From Clostridia bacterium (GTDB taxonomy: Bacteria; Bacillota; Clostridia; Oscillospirales; CAG-272): DNA of 47,171 nt. Made by a program: the position numbers and the translations under genes. The stretch spans positions 1 to 47,171 of the forward strand of contig JAFVUB010000002.1 of assembly GCA_017502915.1 (NCBI GenBank), given 5' to 3'. Of the stretch, positions 15,943 through 24,995 are shown piece after piece (within the stretch, counting starts at the first letter, position 1; each line of letters opens with the position of its first letter). The notes beneath the pieces are model-generated. The model had not been told where the DNA came from. It searched no databases and saw only the letters and a program-made list of their open reading frames with translations.

Positions 15943-17930
15943 ATTGCGTCAACCTCCGCCATGATCTGTTTGTTCGAGAAGCCCTTGAGGTCCATAGCGC
16001 CGCTGGGACAGGTTACGGTGCAAGCGCCGCAGCCCTGGCAGACCGCCGCGTTGACCGACGCGACAAGACGAAGCTTGGTGGTACGGTCGGGCATTCTGAA
16101 TTCTTTGTAGGAATAAGTTATAGCGCCGTACGGACAGACCTTCTCGCACTGCGAGCAGCCCGAGCAGAGCATTTCGTTTGCATTTGCAACGCAGGGGTTA
16201 CATACCAGATGATCCTTGGCAAGCAGTCCGATGACCTTCGACGCGGCAGCACCTGCCTGAGCAACCGTCTCGGGAATATCCTTCGGACCTTGGCATGCTC
16301 CCGAAAGGAAGACGCCGGCAGTCGGGCTCTCAACGGGACGGAGCTTGGGGTGAGCCTCGGTGAAAAAGTCGTTGGTATCCATACTTGCAGTCAGTAGAGT
16401 TGCAAGCGGGCGGGCGGTCTTATCCGGCTCGATGGCGGCGGCAAGAACGACCATATCTGCGTCTATATGCAGCTGCTTTCCTGCAATAAGATCGGATGCC
16501 TGGACCTTGAGCTTTCCGCCCTCGGGAGTGACCTTACCGACCATTCCCTTGATATAGTGAACGCCGTACTGCTCAACGGCTCGTCTGTAGAACTCGTCAA
16601 AGCTCTTACCCGGGGTACGAACGTCGATGTAGAACACGTAAACGTCGGTGTCGGGATACTTTTCGCGAGTCAGCATAGCGTGCTTCGCGGTATACATACA
16701 GCAGATCTTCGAGCAATAGGACTTTCCGCACTTGGTGGAATCCTCCGACTCACGCGAGCCGACGCACTGAACGAAAACGATAGTGTGAGGGTGAGTTCTG
16801 TCGGAAGGACGAAGCAGAGTTCCGCCGGTAGGTCCTGCGGCGTTCATCAGTCGCTCGTACTCAAGCGAGGTGACGACGTCGGGGCTCTGAGCGTAGGCGA
16901 ACTCATCGTACTTATCGACCTTTATCGGATTAAATCCGGTGGCGGCAACGATAGCGCCGTAGTTTACGTCAATAAACTCGTCCTTTGCCTGATAGTCGAT
17001 AGCTCCGGCCGAGCAGACCTTCGAGCAGACGCCGCACTTACCGGATTTCAGCATAGTGCAGTAATCGGGGTCGATCGTGGCGATCTTCGGGATAGCCTGT
17101 GCGAACGGAATATAGATAGCGCGGCGGTTGTCAAGCCCGAGGTTGAACTCGTTCGGAACCTTCTTCTGAGGGCACTTTTCGGTGCAAAGACCGCAGCCCG
17201 TGCAAAGGTCCTCCTTGACGTATCTTGCCTTACGCTTGATGGTTACGGTAAAGTTACCGACGAATCCCTTGACAGCCGAGACCTCGCTGTACGAGAAGAT
17301 GCGGATCTTATCGTTCTGGGCGGCTTCGACCATCTTCGGTGTAAGTATACACGCCGCGCAGTCGAGAGTCGGGAAGGTCTTGTCTATCTGTGCCATCTTA
17401 CCGCCGATGGTGGGCTCTTTCTCAACGATATCGACCTCAAAGCCGGCATCGGCAATATCAAGAGCCGTCTGGATTCCGGCGATACCGCCACCGATGACCA
17501 GCGCACGCTTGGTGACCGGAGAGGTTCCGGCAGTCAGCGGAGCGTTGAGAGTAACCTTGGCGATAGCCGAACGAACGAGAACGATAGCCTTTGCGGTTGC
17601 GCTGGGCATATCCTTATGTATCCAGGAGCACTGCTCACGGATATTTGCGATCTCAACCATATAGGGGTTGAGTCCGCCCGCGGCAGCCGCCTTACAGAAG
17701 GTGTTCTCGTGCATACGGGGCGAGCAGGAGCAGACGACGATACCCGTCAGCTTATGCTCTTTTATCATGTCCTTTATCAGGTCCTGACCCGATTCGGAGC
17801 ACATATACTGGTAGTCTGCCGAAAAGACGACGCCACTCTCGTGCTTGGCGGCCTCGGCAACTGCCTTAACGTCAACCGTTGCGGCAATGTTGCTTCCGCA
17901 ATGGCAGACAAAAACGCCTATTCTTTGCAT
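15933..17930 (-). CDS. hdrA: HdrA-like flavin-based electron-bifurcating subunit
   Basis: 665-residue HdrA homologue, the usual length. N-terminal CHCG and VCSCSPRMHE give the HdrA-specific cluster region; GGGIAGIQTALDIADAGF near 148 is the FAD site, followed by IGGKMAQIDKTFP and CAACILTP. Ferredoxin-like sites are CTGCGLCTEKCP (about 243), a Cys cluster near 297 (KCGVCSKVC), and at the C-terminus CSGCSQCEKVCP and CQGCGACTVTCP. In Hdr-Mvh and Flx-Hdr the FAD of HdrA splits electron pairs between ferredoxin and a high-potential acceptor. That role is inferred here from homology and operon. Confidence 0.94.
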   Translation of the reverse strand: MQRIGVFVCHCGSNIAATVDVKAVAEAAKHESGVVFSADYQYMCSESGQDLIKDMIKEHKLTGIVVCSCSPRMHENTFCKAAAAGGLNPYMVEIANIREQCSWIHKDMPSATAKAIVLVRSAIAKVTLNAPLTAGTSPVTKRALVIGGGIAGIQTALDIADAGFEVDIVEKEPTIGGKMAQIDKTFPTLDCAACILTPKMVEAAQNDKIRIFSYSEVSAVKGFVGNFTVTIKRKARYVKEDLCTGCGLCTEKCPQKKVPNEFNLGLDNRRAIYIPFAQAIPKIATIDPDYCTMLKSGKCGVCSKVCSAGAIDYQAKDEFIDVNYGAIVAATGFNPIKVDKYDEFAYAQSPDVVTSLEYERLMNAAGPTGGTLLRPSDRTHPHTIVFVQCVGSRESEDSTKCGKSYCSKICCMYTAKHAMLTREKYPDTDVYVFYIDVRTPGKSFDEFYRRAVEQYGVHYIKGMVGKVTPEGGKLKVQASDLIAGKQLHIDADMVVLAAAIEPDKTARPLATLLTASMDTNDFFTEAHPKLRPVESPTAGVFLSGACQGPKDIPETVAQAGAAASKVIGLLAKDHLVCNPCVANANEMLCSGCSQCEKVCPYGAITYSYKEFRMPDRTTKLRLVASVNAAVCQGCGACTVTCPSGAMDLKGFSNKQIMAEVDAICK

Positions 17931-17939
17931 TTTCTTACC

Positions 17940-18329
17940 TCACTCGGAATATTTGCGGAAAGCGCTGACCAACGCCTGCTGCGGGATATCGGGATCAAGG
18001 ATTGCCGGTATCGCATCTGCGCTCAGGTGGTTATGACCCTGGCGACGAATGCAGGCAGATCTTACCGCCTCGACCAGCTTTGCCGGCTCGACTTGTCTCG
18101 GACAGCGGTCTATACACGCAAAGCAGGAAAGACATTTGAAGAGCGACGGGCTTTCAACAAGAGCCTCAATATCGCCGTTCTCGACCATATTGACAAACTG
18201 ATGAGGATGATATTCCATCTCGTCGTATGCCGGACAGGTTGCACTGCATTTTCCGCAACGCATACACTTTCTGGTATCTACGCCGGATATGCGAAGTATG
18301 TCTTCACGGCAAATGTTGTTTTCAGACAT
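17940..18329 (-). CDS. hdrC: HdrC-like iron-sulfur subunit
   Basis: 129-residue protein with two [4Fe-4S] sites, CMRCGKCSATCPA and CLSCFACIDRCPR, the HdrC pattern. It wires HdrA to HdrB. The start at 18329 is preceded by AAGGAGGA and overlaps the hdrB end by eight bases; the open frame to 18362 adds basic residues that come from reading hdrB out of frame. Confidence 0.92.
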   Translation of the reverse strand: MSENNICREDILRISGVDTRKCMRCGKCSATCPAYDEMEYHPHQFVNMVENGDIEALVESPSLFKCLSCFACIDRCPRQVEPAKLVEAVRSACIRRQGHNHLSADAIPAILDPDIPQQALVSAFRKYSE

Positions 18330-19119
18330 CGTTCTCCTCCTTAAGTCCGAGCGCCTCGGCAAGCAGCTCGGTGAAGTATACTACCGGCAGCTTGTTTTCA
18401 GCGTTGCTCTTATTAAGATTGTAAAGACAAAGCGGGCAAGCGGTGATCAGCATATCGGCTCCGCAGGCGGCGGCGTTGTCGACCACCTTACCCGCGCGGC
18501 TTGCGGCGTACGCCTTATCCTCAACCGTTGCATATCCTCCGCAGCACTCGTTTCTCTGCGCGTAGATGACCGGCTCGCCTCCGATGGCACGAATGAAATC
18601 CTCAAGGATCTTGGGGTTTTCGGGATCGTCCATCTGCATGACCTTTCCGGGTCTGAGCAAAAGGCAGCCGTAATATGCGCCGATCTTTCGTCCGGTAAAG
18701 GGCTTTACGACCTTTTTCTTTATGTTTTCAAATCCAACCGTATCGCGAAGCAGCTCAAGGTAATGGATAACGTTGATCTCACCGTTGTACTCGGCATCGG
18801 GAGCCATATAATTATTGGCGCGGCTGCGTATGTACTCGTCGGTTCTCATATCGTTATTGACCTGCTTGAGAACGTTATGGCAGGCAGAGCAAAGGGTCAC
18901 GAGATCGTGTCCCGCATCGCGCGAGGCGGCAAGGGCGCGGACCGACGAAAGCTTGGTTGCTATCTTATCCTTTGCCAGCGGATAAACACCGCCGCAGCAC
19001 TGCCACTCGGGCAGCTCCTCGAGCGTGATGCCGAGGAGCTCTGCCGAGCGTCTTGCATATATATCAAGGTCTATCGCCTTGTTTTTCAGCGTACAGCCGG
19101 GAAAATAGCTGTATATCAT
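18322..19119 (-). CDS. hdrB: HdrB-like subunit with two CCG motifs
   Basis: 265-residue HdrB homologue with both cysteine motifs complete: Cys9-x31-Cys41Cys42-x34-Cys77xxCys80 and Cys152-x39-Cys192Cys193-x33-Cys227xxCys230. In methanogens these bind two noncubane [4Fe-4S] clusters that cleave the CoM-CoB disulfide; in Flx-Hdr of sulfate reducers the acceptor is a small thiol protein (DsrC). The acceptor here is unknown; FrdB/FrdA or a thiol/disulfide intermediate are candidates. A stem CTGATC-GATCAG overlaps the fumC stop just upstream, and TATAAT occurs at 19150-19155, so an internal promoter or processing site is possible. Confidence 0.93.
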   Translation of the reverse strand: MIYSYFPGCTLKNKAIDLDIYARRSAELLGITLEELPEWQCCGGVYPLAKDKIATKLSSVRALAASRDAGHDLVTLCSACHNVLKQVNNDMRTDEYIRSRANNYMAPDAEYNGEINVIHYLELLRDTVGFENIKKKVVKPFTGRKIGAYYGCLLLRPGKVMQMDDPENPKILEDFIRAIGGEPVIYAQRNECCGGYATVEDKAYAASRAGKVVDNAAACGADMLITACPLCLYNLNKSNAENKLPVVYFTELLAEALGLKEENDV

Positions 19120-19173
19120 TGGCGTTTTCCTTTCAGAATTTACTTATTTATTATACGTCCTGATCTCAAATGA

Positions 19174-20562
19174 TCAGACCATCTGCTCGGGGTGGAATAC
19201 CTCGTCGAATCTCTCGGCAGTCAGGAATCCGAGAGCAACGCAGGCCTCCTTGAGCGAAATATCGTCCTTAAATGCCTTCTTGACCGTCTTGGCGGCATTC
19301 TCGTAACCGATGTAGGGGTTAAGAGCGGTGACCAGCATGAGCGAGTTGTGAAGGTTGTTGTGCATCTTCTCGCGGTTGGCAACGATACCGACGGCGCAGT
19401 TGACGTTGAAGGATACGATGGCCTCTGCAAGCAGACGTGCCGACTGCAGGAAGTTGTAGATAGCGACCGGCATGAAGACGTTCAGCTCGAAGTTACCCTG
19501 CGATGCAGCCATACCGACGGCAACGTCGTTACCCATGACCTGAACGGCAACCATGGTGACAGCCTCACACTGAGTGGGGTTGACCTTACCGGGCATGATC
19601 GACGAACCGGGCTCGTTCTCGGGGATCTGGATCTCGCCGAGACCGACGCGAGGACCGCTGGCAAGCCAACGGATATCGTTTGCTATCTTCATCATATCGG
19701 CAGCCATTGCCTTGATCGCACCGTGAGCGAAGACCAGCTCGTCCTTAGAGGTCAGAGCGTGGAACTTATTGCCGGCGGTGACGAATTCCTTACCGGTCAG
19801 CTCGGCGACGGCGGCGGCAACGGCGGTGTCAAAGCCCTTCGGTGCGTTGAGTCCGGTTCCGACGGCGGTTCCTCCGAGAGCCAGCTCCATCAGGGGCTTG
19901 ACAGAGAGCTTGAGCAGCTCAACGTCGCGCTCGAGCGACGATCTCCAGCCGCTGATCTCCTGCGAGAACTTGATGGGAGTTGCATCCTGAAGATGAGTAC
20001 GGCCCGACTTAACGATGTCGTCGTTCTCAGCCTCAAGTCTCTTGAAGGTCTCAATGAGCATCTCGGCTGCGGGAATGAGCTTATCCTCGATAGCGATGAC
20101 GGCAGAAATGTGCATAGCAGTCGGGAAGGTGTCGTTCGACGACTGGCTCATGTTTATATCGTCATTCGGATGGCAGAGCTTCTTGCCTGCGATCTCGTTT
20201 GCACGGTTTGCAATGACCTCGTTGGCGTTCATGTTCGACTGAGTTCCCGAACCGGTCTGCCAAACTACAAGCGGGAAATGCTCTATCAGCTCGCCCGAAA
20301 TAACCTCGCGGCAAGCCTTGGTGATAACGTCCAGCTTCTCGTCGGTCATCTTCTCGGGCTTCAGCTTGTTATTGGCAATAGCAGATGCAAGCTTGAGGAT
20401 ACCGAAGGCGTGAACGATCTCGCGCGGCATGGTCTCAATGCCAACACCGATCTTGAAGTTCTCGTGGCTGCGCTCGGTCTGTGCCGCCCAATACTTGTCT
20501 GCGGGTACTTTAACCTCTCCCATCGAGTCGTGCTCGATTCTGTAGTTCTGAATGTTTTCCAT
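19174..20562 (-). CDS. fumC: Fumarate hydratase, class II
   Basis: 462 residues, normal for oxygen-stable, cofactor-free fumarase C. Signature SSIMPGKVNPTQCEA and the HPNDDINMSQSSNDTFP segment are intact, as is SGRTHLQDATP. It interconverts malate and fumarate; operon position between mdh and the fumarate reductase genes points to dehydration of malate to fumarate. The family also includes aspartate ammonia-lyase, but the N-terminal Met-Gly-Glu-Val-Lys-Val-Pro segment is of fumarase type. RBS GGAAGG. Confidence 0.95.
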   Translation of the reverse strand: MENIQNYRIEHDSMGEVKVPADKYWAAQTERSHENFKIGVGIETMPREIVHAFGILKLASAIANNKLKPEKMTDEKLDVITKACREVISGELIEHFPLVVWQTGSGTQSNMNANEVIANRANEIAGKKLCHPNDDINMSQSSNDTFPTAMHISAVIAIEDKLIPAAEMLIETFKRLEAENDDIVKSGRTHLQDATPIKFSQEISGWRSSLERDVELLKLSVKPLMELALGGTAVGTGLNAPKGFDTAVAAAVAELTGKEFVTAGNKFHALTSKDELVFAHGAIKAMAADMMKIANDIRWLASGPRVGLGEIQIPENEPGSSIMPGKVNPTQCEAVTMVAVQVMGNDVAVGMAASQGNFELNVFMPVAIYNFLQSARLLAEAIVSFNVNCAVGIVANREKMHNNLHNSLMLVTALNPYIGYENAAKTVKKAFKDDISLKEACVALGFLTAERFDEVFHPEQMV

Positions 20563-20604
20563 TTTGATGAACCCTTCCTTGTAGTAAGATCTTATATTAT
20601 TTTT

Positions 20605-21549
20605 TTATAATCCAACGTTTTTGATGATGGTCTTGAGCGTTTCGGCGCTGTGAGCAAGCTTGGCGATCTCCTCGTCGGTCATGGGCGACGGGAAGATGCT
20701 TCCGTGACCGTTCTTACCGACCTCGGTCATAAGCGAGAGGCAGACGTCCGATATACCGAACTCACCGTGCAGCATAGTCGAAACGGTGAGCAGCGTCTCG
20801 GTGCTGTAGAAAATGCACTTACAAATGTGGCAGACCGCCAGCGAAACGGCATAATAGGTTGCTCCCTTGCGACGGATTACTCGCTCGCCCGACGTACGCA
20901 TATACGCCTCGACCTTGGCGTGGTCAAGCTCGGGCAGTCCCTTGTCACGAATAGCCGCCGACTTGGCGTAAACGTCAAGCGGAACGCCTGCGATGGTTGC
21001 CGTCGACCACGGAACGAAGGAGCTGTCTCCATGCTCTCCGAAAACAGAGGCGTGAACATTCTGCTGGCTTATATCGAAATACTCCGAGATGCGCGAGCGA
21101 AGACGCGCGGTGTCGAGTATGGTTCCCGATCCGATGATCTGGTTATCCGGCAGTCCCGAGAACTTTGCAAAGGCATAGGTCAGAACGTCGACCGGGTTTG
21201 CAACTATGATGTACACCGCGTTGGGAGCATAGCGAACGATGCGGTCGGTTATATCGCGAATGATATCAACGTTGATCTTTGCAAGATCAAGTCTCGTCTG
21301 TCCCGGCTTTCTTGCCGCACCCGACGTGATAACGACGATATCCGAGCCTACCGCCTCGGCATAGCTTCCGGCATAGATCTTAACGGGTCCGCAGAACGGC
21401 ATTCCCTGACGGATATCAAGCGCCTCTCCGAGAGATTTTTCGTTGTTGATGTCGATCAGAACGATCTCGGAAGCAAGCGTCTGCGCCGCCAACGTATATG
21501 CAATCGTGGAGCCAACGCTGCCTGTGCCGATAACTGTTACCTTATGCAT
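20605..21549 (-). CDS. mdh: LDH-like malate dehydrogenase
   Basis: 314-residue NAD-dependent 2-hydroxyacid dehydrogenase. The Rossmann motif is IGTGSVGSTIA and the catalytic His is in GEHGDSSF. The specificity loop reads AARKPGQTR: Arg80 occupies the position that is Gln102 in lactate dehydrogenases and Arg in malate dehydrogenases, so oxaloacetate/malate is favoured. This fits the operon, where it would reduce oxaloacetate from PEPCK. Automated tools may label it L-lactate dehydrogenase. It is the first gene of the operon, with AAGGAG seven bases upstream. Confidence 0.9.
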   Translation of the reverse strand: MHKVTVIGTGSVGSTIAYTLAAQTLASEIVLIDINNEKSLGEALDIRQGMPFCGPVKIYAGSYAEAVGSDIVVITSGAARKPGQTRLDLAKINVDIIRDITDRIVRYAPNAVYIIVANPVDVLTYAFAKFSGLPDNQIIGSGTILDTARLRSRISEYFDISQQNVHASVFGEHGDSSFVPWSTATIAGVPLDVYAKSAAIRDKGLPELDHAKVEAYMRTSGERVIRRKGATYYAVSLAVCHICKCIFYSTETLLTVSTMLHGEFGISDVCLSLMTEVGKNGHGSIFPSPMTDEEIAKLAHSAETLKTIIKNVGL

Positions 21550-21581
21550 TTAAACTCTCCTTTCGAAAAAGCCAAAATCCC

Positions 21582-21668
21582 TTATGCAACACGGCATTTT
21601 CCGGATTTTTTTACGAGCTTTTTCACATAAATTCTACCGAAAACAACGGCAACCGCACATTTAGCCAT
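21582..21668 (-). CDS. Possible 28-residue leader ORF before mdh
   Basis: Between the operon promoter and mdh a short ORF starts MAKCAVAVVF and ends GKCRVA with TAA. GTAGGATAA lies just before its ATG. It could be a leader peptide or chance; there is no homology I recognise. Confidence 0.3.
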   Translation of the reverse strand: MAKCAVAVVFGRIYVKKLVKKSGKCRVA

Positions 21669-21682
21669 TATTTATCCTACAT

Positions 21683-21688
21683 ATTATA
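21683..21688 (-). promoter_or_regulatory. Probable promoter of the succinate operon
   Basis: Minus strand TATAAT preceded by TG at the extended -10 position (TGATATAAT). No good -35 exists at 17 bases; TTGACA at 21713-21718 is 24 bases away, so the promoter may need an activator. I see no clear Rex palindrome. Confidence 0.6.
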
Positions 21689-21756
21689 TCACAACAGTTT
21701 TTCCTTGTCTTATGTCAATTTTACATATCAAATTGCAATATTAGCATAGCAAGAAA

Positions 21757-21788
21757 CAGGACAGACGATCGCAAAGCGGTCGCCTGCC
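21757..21788 (-). terminator. Terminator of the MacB-type ABC gene
   Basis: Imperfect stem on the minus strand (AGGGCAGGCGACCGC against GCGATCGTCTGTCCT) followed by GTTTCTT, 12 bases past the stop. Confidence 0.65.
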
Positions 21789-21800
21789 CTATTGGGAAAA

Positions 21801-24800
21801 TTATTCACTTCTGAGAGCGATAACGGGGTCCTTCTTCGCAGCCGAGCGAGAAGGAATAATGCCGGCAATAAGGGTGAGCATCATACTGATCGCAACGAGT
21901 ATGGCCCCCGCCTCTATGGGAAGCACGGCACGGATATTGTCAAGTCCCGTAAAGAACTGAACGATCGCCGTGATCGGTATGCACAAGAGCACCGTCAGAA
22001 TGATACCGATAGCTCCTGCGGCAAGACCGATAATAAGCGTTTCGGCGTTGAAAACGCGAGAAACGTCCTTCTTCGACGCGCCGACCGCGCGAAGGATACC
22101 GATCTCCTTGGTTCTTTCAAGAACCGAGATATTGGTTATAATACCGATCATTACCGACGAAACGACCAGCGAGATCGCAACGAAGGCAATGAGAACGTAC
22201 GAAATAGCGTTTATGATTATGGATATCGAGGACATAAGATTTCCGACGACGTCGGTATACTCCAGCTTGTCGGTCTCGTCCTCTTGCGCGTCGTTATAAG
22301 CCGAGATAAATCTCTCAACGGCGTCCTTGGACTCAAAATCCTTTGCATAGAAATTGATGGACGCGGGCGACGCCTTCTCGGCATCATCAAGCGTACGAAG
22401 AACGCTCTCGTAGGTCTCGTCTATCTGGGGCGCCATACCGTACAGCGTTTCCTCGAGCTGAACGAAGGACGGGTCGTTCTCATCCATAGTTGCAAGTATC
22501 GCCTTGAATATATCGTCGTTGACCCTGAGAGTACGAAGAGTCTCGGTAGTCTCGGCGTATATCGCTTCCATGCTTTCCTCCCCCGCAAGAGCGGCAAGAC
22601 CGTTGATGGTCATGGGCATCGGCTCGGTTATCGAAACTCCGGCGATCAGGACGTAAAGCTCCTGCATACCGAAGATCGGCAGAAGGGTCGTTATATTTTC
22701 GGGGGTGACCGTAACGCTCTTCAGCATAGCCGAGAGCGCGGAGCAAAGCATACTGACTCCCGCAGGGTTGTTCGTTTTTGCCTCGGTCAGCATTCTTTCA
22801 ATGACGACCGCCTGATTTTCGGCGGGGAGCAGGAAGAATATCTGCGAGAAGGAATCCTTGTTTACCTCGAGCTTGGACGAGAGCTCCTCGTTATTGAGGA
22901 TCTGCTCGGTCATATATGCATAGAAGGTCTCCATAGTTTCGGAGTCGATCTTGTCGATCAGCTCGCCTATGGTTTCGGGGGTATAGTGAGTGCGCTCAAA
23001 GGTAAGTCCGGTCAGAACGTTGGTCTCGGGCGTTGCCTTTTGCTGGTTGATGACCTCGCTGTTTGCATTCTTTTCAAGGATATAGTCGGTAAGTGCCTTG
23101 GTATATCCGATAGCGCCCGAGATAGAGGTTGCCGCAACGCCGTCTTTGGGGCGAACGATACCGACTATCTTTACGTCAACTCCGTTTTCCTTAACGAAGC
23201 TCTCCTGATCGTATCCGGGGTGCTTTCTTACGTCGTTCCAAACGGGATAGGTCTGCTCGCCGACGGTGTAGGTCGTTCCGTTTGCATTGACCTCAAAGAA
23301 ATCCGAGGTGGTGAGCAACTTGAAGGTCAGATTGAGGAAATAATCGTAGGAGTAGGGCTCCATATCCTCCGGCTTGTAGTTGCCCGACATAAGATCCTTC
23401 ATATCCTCATCTATCTCAGCCGGATCGAGAATACCGAGCATATAAAGGGTCATCTTACTTATCTGATTGTTTGAATTGACAACGAGAACCACCTCGTCGG
23501 CAGCTCCGTCGGTCGGCCAAGCTCCGGCTATGACGTCATACTGCTGATCAAGGATCTCGCGGTTGTTTATCATCTCGGAGAAAACGTCGATACCGCTGCC
23601 GCCCATCTCCATAAGCTCGGTCATAGACGAGAAGGCGTCTCCCATATGCTCGAAAATGGTCTCCATTCCGACCTTGTTTTTACCGTTCGACGAATAGACC
23701 TGAAGATTATAGTCGTAGCTATACTGAATGTCGCTGACGTAGTCCTTGACAGAATCGTAATTCTCTTCAATATACGCCTTGAACTTTTCAAGATTGTTTT
23801 CAACGGTGGACGACATTGCAGACATCATAGTTCCCAGCGAATCGTCAACGTGGATCTGATCGGTATCCGAATAATCCTCGCCCTCGGAAACGCCGGTCAT
23901 AGCCGAAAGCATTGCAGACATATCCTGCGTGTGCTTTTTTATTGTCAGCGGATATGTTGAAAGGGTGTCCTCCTGAACCTGCGCGATAAAGGCGTTGATA
24001 CCGGTGGACAGTGCGAGTATCAGCGCAATGCCGATAATACCGATGCTTCCGGCGAACGAGGTGAGTATCGTTCTCGTCTTCTTGGTCATCAGGTTGTTGA
24101 GCGAGAGCGACATCGCCGTTGCAAACGACATCGAGGTCTTTTTGGTCTTCCTCTTTTTCTTTTTCTCAGCCGCCTTGACCTGCTCTCTCTCGGCGATAAG
24201 CTCAGCCTCGTCGACCGGCATAGTGTCGCTGATTATCTTACCGTCGAGCAGTCGAACGGTACGCGTGGCGTACTTTTCGGCAAGCTCGGGGTTATGAGTG
24301 ACCATTATGACCAGCCTGTCGCGCGCCACCTCGCGCAGAATATCCATGACCTGAATGCTCGTTTCGGTGTCAAGAGCGCCGGTCGGCTCGTCTGCCAGCA
24401 GTATATCGGGGTTGTTCACCAATGCTCTCGCAATGGCGACTCTTTGCATCTGTCCGCCCGACATCTGATTGGGCTTCTTTGAAAGCTGATCCTCAAGACC
24501 GACTGCCCTCAGCGCCTCGATCGCGCGGCGGCGTCTCTCGGCGCGTCCAACGCCCGAAAGAGTCAACGCCAGTTCAACGTTCGCCAAAACGGTCTGGTGT
24601 GGGATCAGGTTATATGTTTGAAAAACGAAGCCTATCGAATGATTGCGATAGGAATCCCAATCGGCGTCGCTGTACTCCTTGGTAGAGCGGCCGTTTATGA
24701 GAAGATCACCGTCGTTATATCGGTCGAGTCCGCCGATAATGTTGAGCATCGTTGTCTTTCCGCAGCCCGACTGTCCGAGAACGGCAACCAGCTCACAGTC

Positions 24801-24887
24801 GCGAAATCCAAGATCAACGCTCTTCAGAGCGTGGACCTGCGACGTGCCGACGCTGTAATCCTTAGTAATACCTTTAAGCCAAAGCAT
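21801..24887 (-). CDS. MacB-type ABC exporter, ATPase fused to FtsX-like permease
   Basis: 1028 residues. The N-terminal ATPase (1-235) has Walker A GQSGCGKTT (38-46), signature MSGGQMQRVAIARAL, Walker B ILLADEPTGALD and the H-loop in VTHNPE. A basic linker (KKKKRKTKKT) leads to TM1 at about 275-300, a very large extracytoplasmic domain (about 300-890) with acidic helices, and three C-terminal helices with the FtsX pattern (ISVLERTKEIGILRAVGAS). Such mechanotransmission transporters export peptides or lipoproteins or signal across the membrane. The outer domain is larger than in MacB. Monocistronic; RBS AAGGAG. Confidence 0.92.
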   Translation of the reverse strand: MLWLKGITKDYSVGTSQVHALKSVDLGFRDCELVAVLGQSGCGKTTMLNIIGGLDRYNDGDLLINGRSTKEYSDADWDSYRNHSIGFVFQTYNLIPHQTVLANVELALTLSGVGRAERRRRAIEALRAVGLEDQLSKKPNQMSGGQMQRVAIARALVNNPDILLADEPTGALDTETSIQVMDILREVARDRLVIMVTHNPELAEKYATRTVRLLDGKIISDTMPVDEAELIAEREQVKAAEKKKKRKTKKTSMSFATAMSLSLNNLMTKKTRTILTSFAGSIGIIGIALILALSTGINAFIAQVQEDTLSTYPLTIKKHTQDMSAMLSAMTGVSEGEDYSDTDQIHVDDSLGTMMSAMSSTVENNLEKFKAYIEENYDSVKDYVSDIQYSYDYNLQVYSSNGKNKVGMETIFEHMGDAFSSMTELMEMGGSGIDVFSEMINNREILDQQYDVIAGAWPTDGAADEVVLVVNSNNQISKMTLYMLGILDPAEIDEDMKDLMSGNYKPEDMEPYSYDYFLNLTFKLLTTSDFFEVNANGTTYTVGEQTYPVWNDVRKHPGYDQESFVKENGVDVKIVGIVRPKDGVAATSISGAIGYTKALTDYILEKNANSEVINQQKATPETNVLTGLTFERTHYTPETIGELIDKIDSETMETFYAYMTEQILNNEELSSKLEVNKDSFSQIFFLLPAENQAVVIERMLTEAKTNNPAGVSMLCSALSAMLKSVTVTPENITTLLPIFGMQELYVLIAGVSITEPMPMTINGLAALAGEESMEAIYAETTETLRTLRVNDDIFKAILATMDENDPSFVQLEETLYGMAPQIDETYESVLRTLDDAEKASPASINFYAKDFESKDAVERFISAYNDAQEDETDKLEYTDVVGNLMSSISIIINAISYVLIAFVAISLVVSSVMIGIITNISVLERTKEIGILRAVGASKKDVSRVFNAETLIIGLAAGAIGIILTVLLCIPITAIVQFFTGLDNIRAVLPIEAGAILVAISMMLTLIAGIIPSRSAAKKDPVIALRSE

Positions 24888-24920
24888 CTGTTTTCTCCTT
24901 AAAAACTCTTTACATCATAT

Positions 24921-24948
24921 CATTATACTACACTTTTTCGTACGTTTA
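24921..24948 (-). promoter_or_regulatory. Promoter of the MacB-type gene
   Basis: Minus strand TTAAAC (24943-24948), 16 bases, TATAAT (24921-24926). Confidence 0.65.
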
Positions 24949-24995
24949 ATGATATATTCAAAAAAATTATGTGAACAACCCTTATTTTTTCAAAA

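Noticed and set aside
16467..18344. 625-codon plus-strand frame opposite hdrA and hdrC
   Set aside because: Antisense shadow of HdrA, which has all its cluster motifs; translated product shows no domain.
21550..21800. Rex (NADH/NAD) operator before mdh
   Set aside because: I looked for a TTGTTAA...TTAACAA palindrome and found none.
21792..23474. 560-codon plus-strand frame opposite the MacB-type gene
   Set aside because: Antisense shadow; low-complexity charged product.
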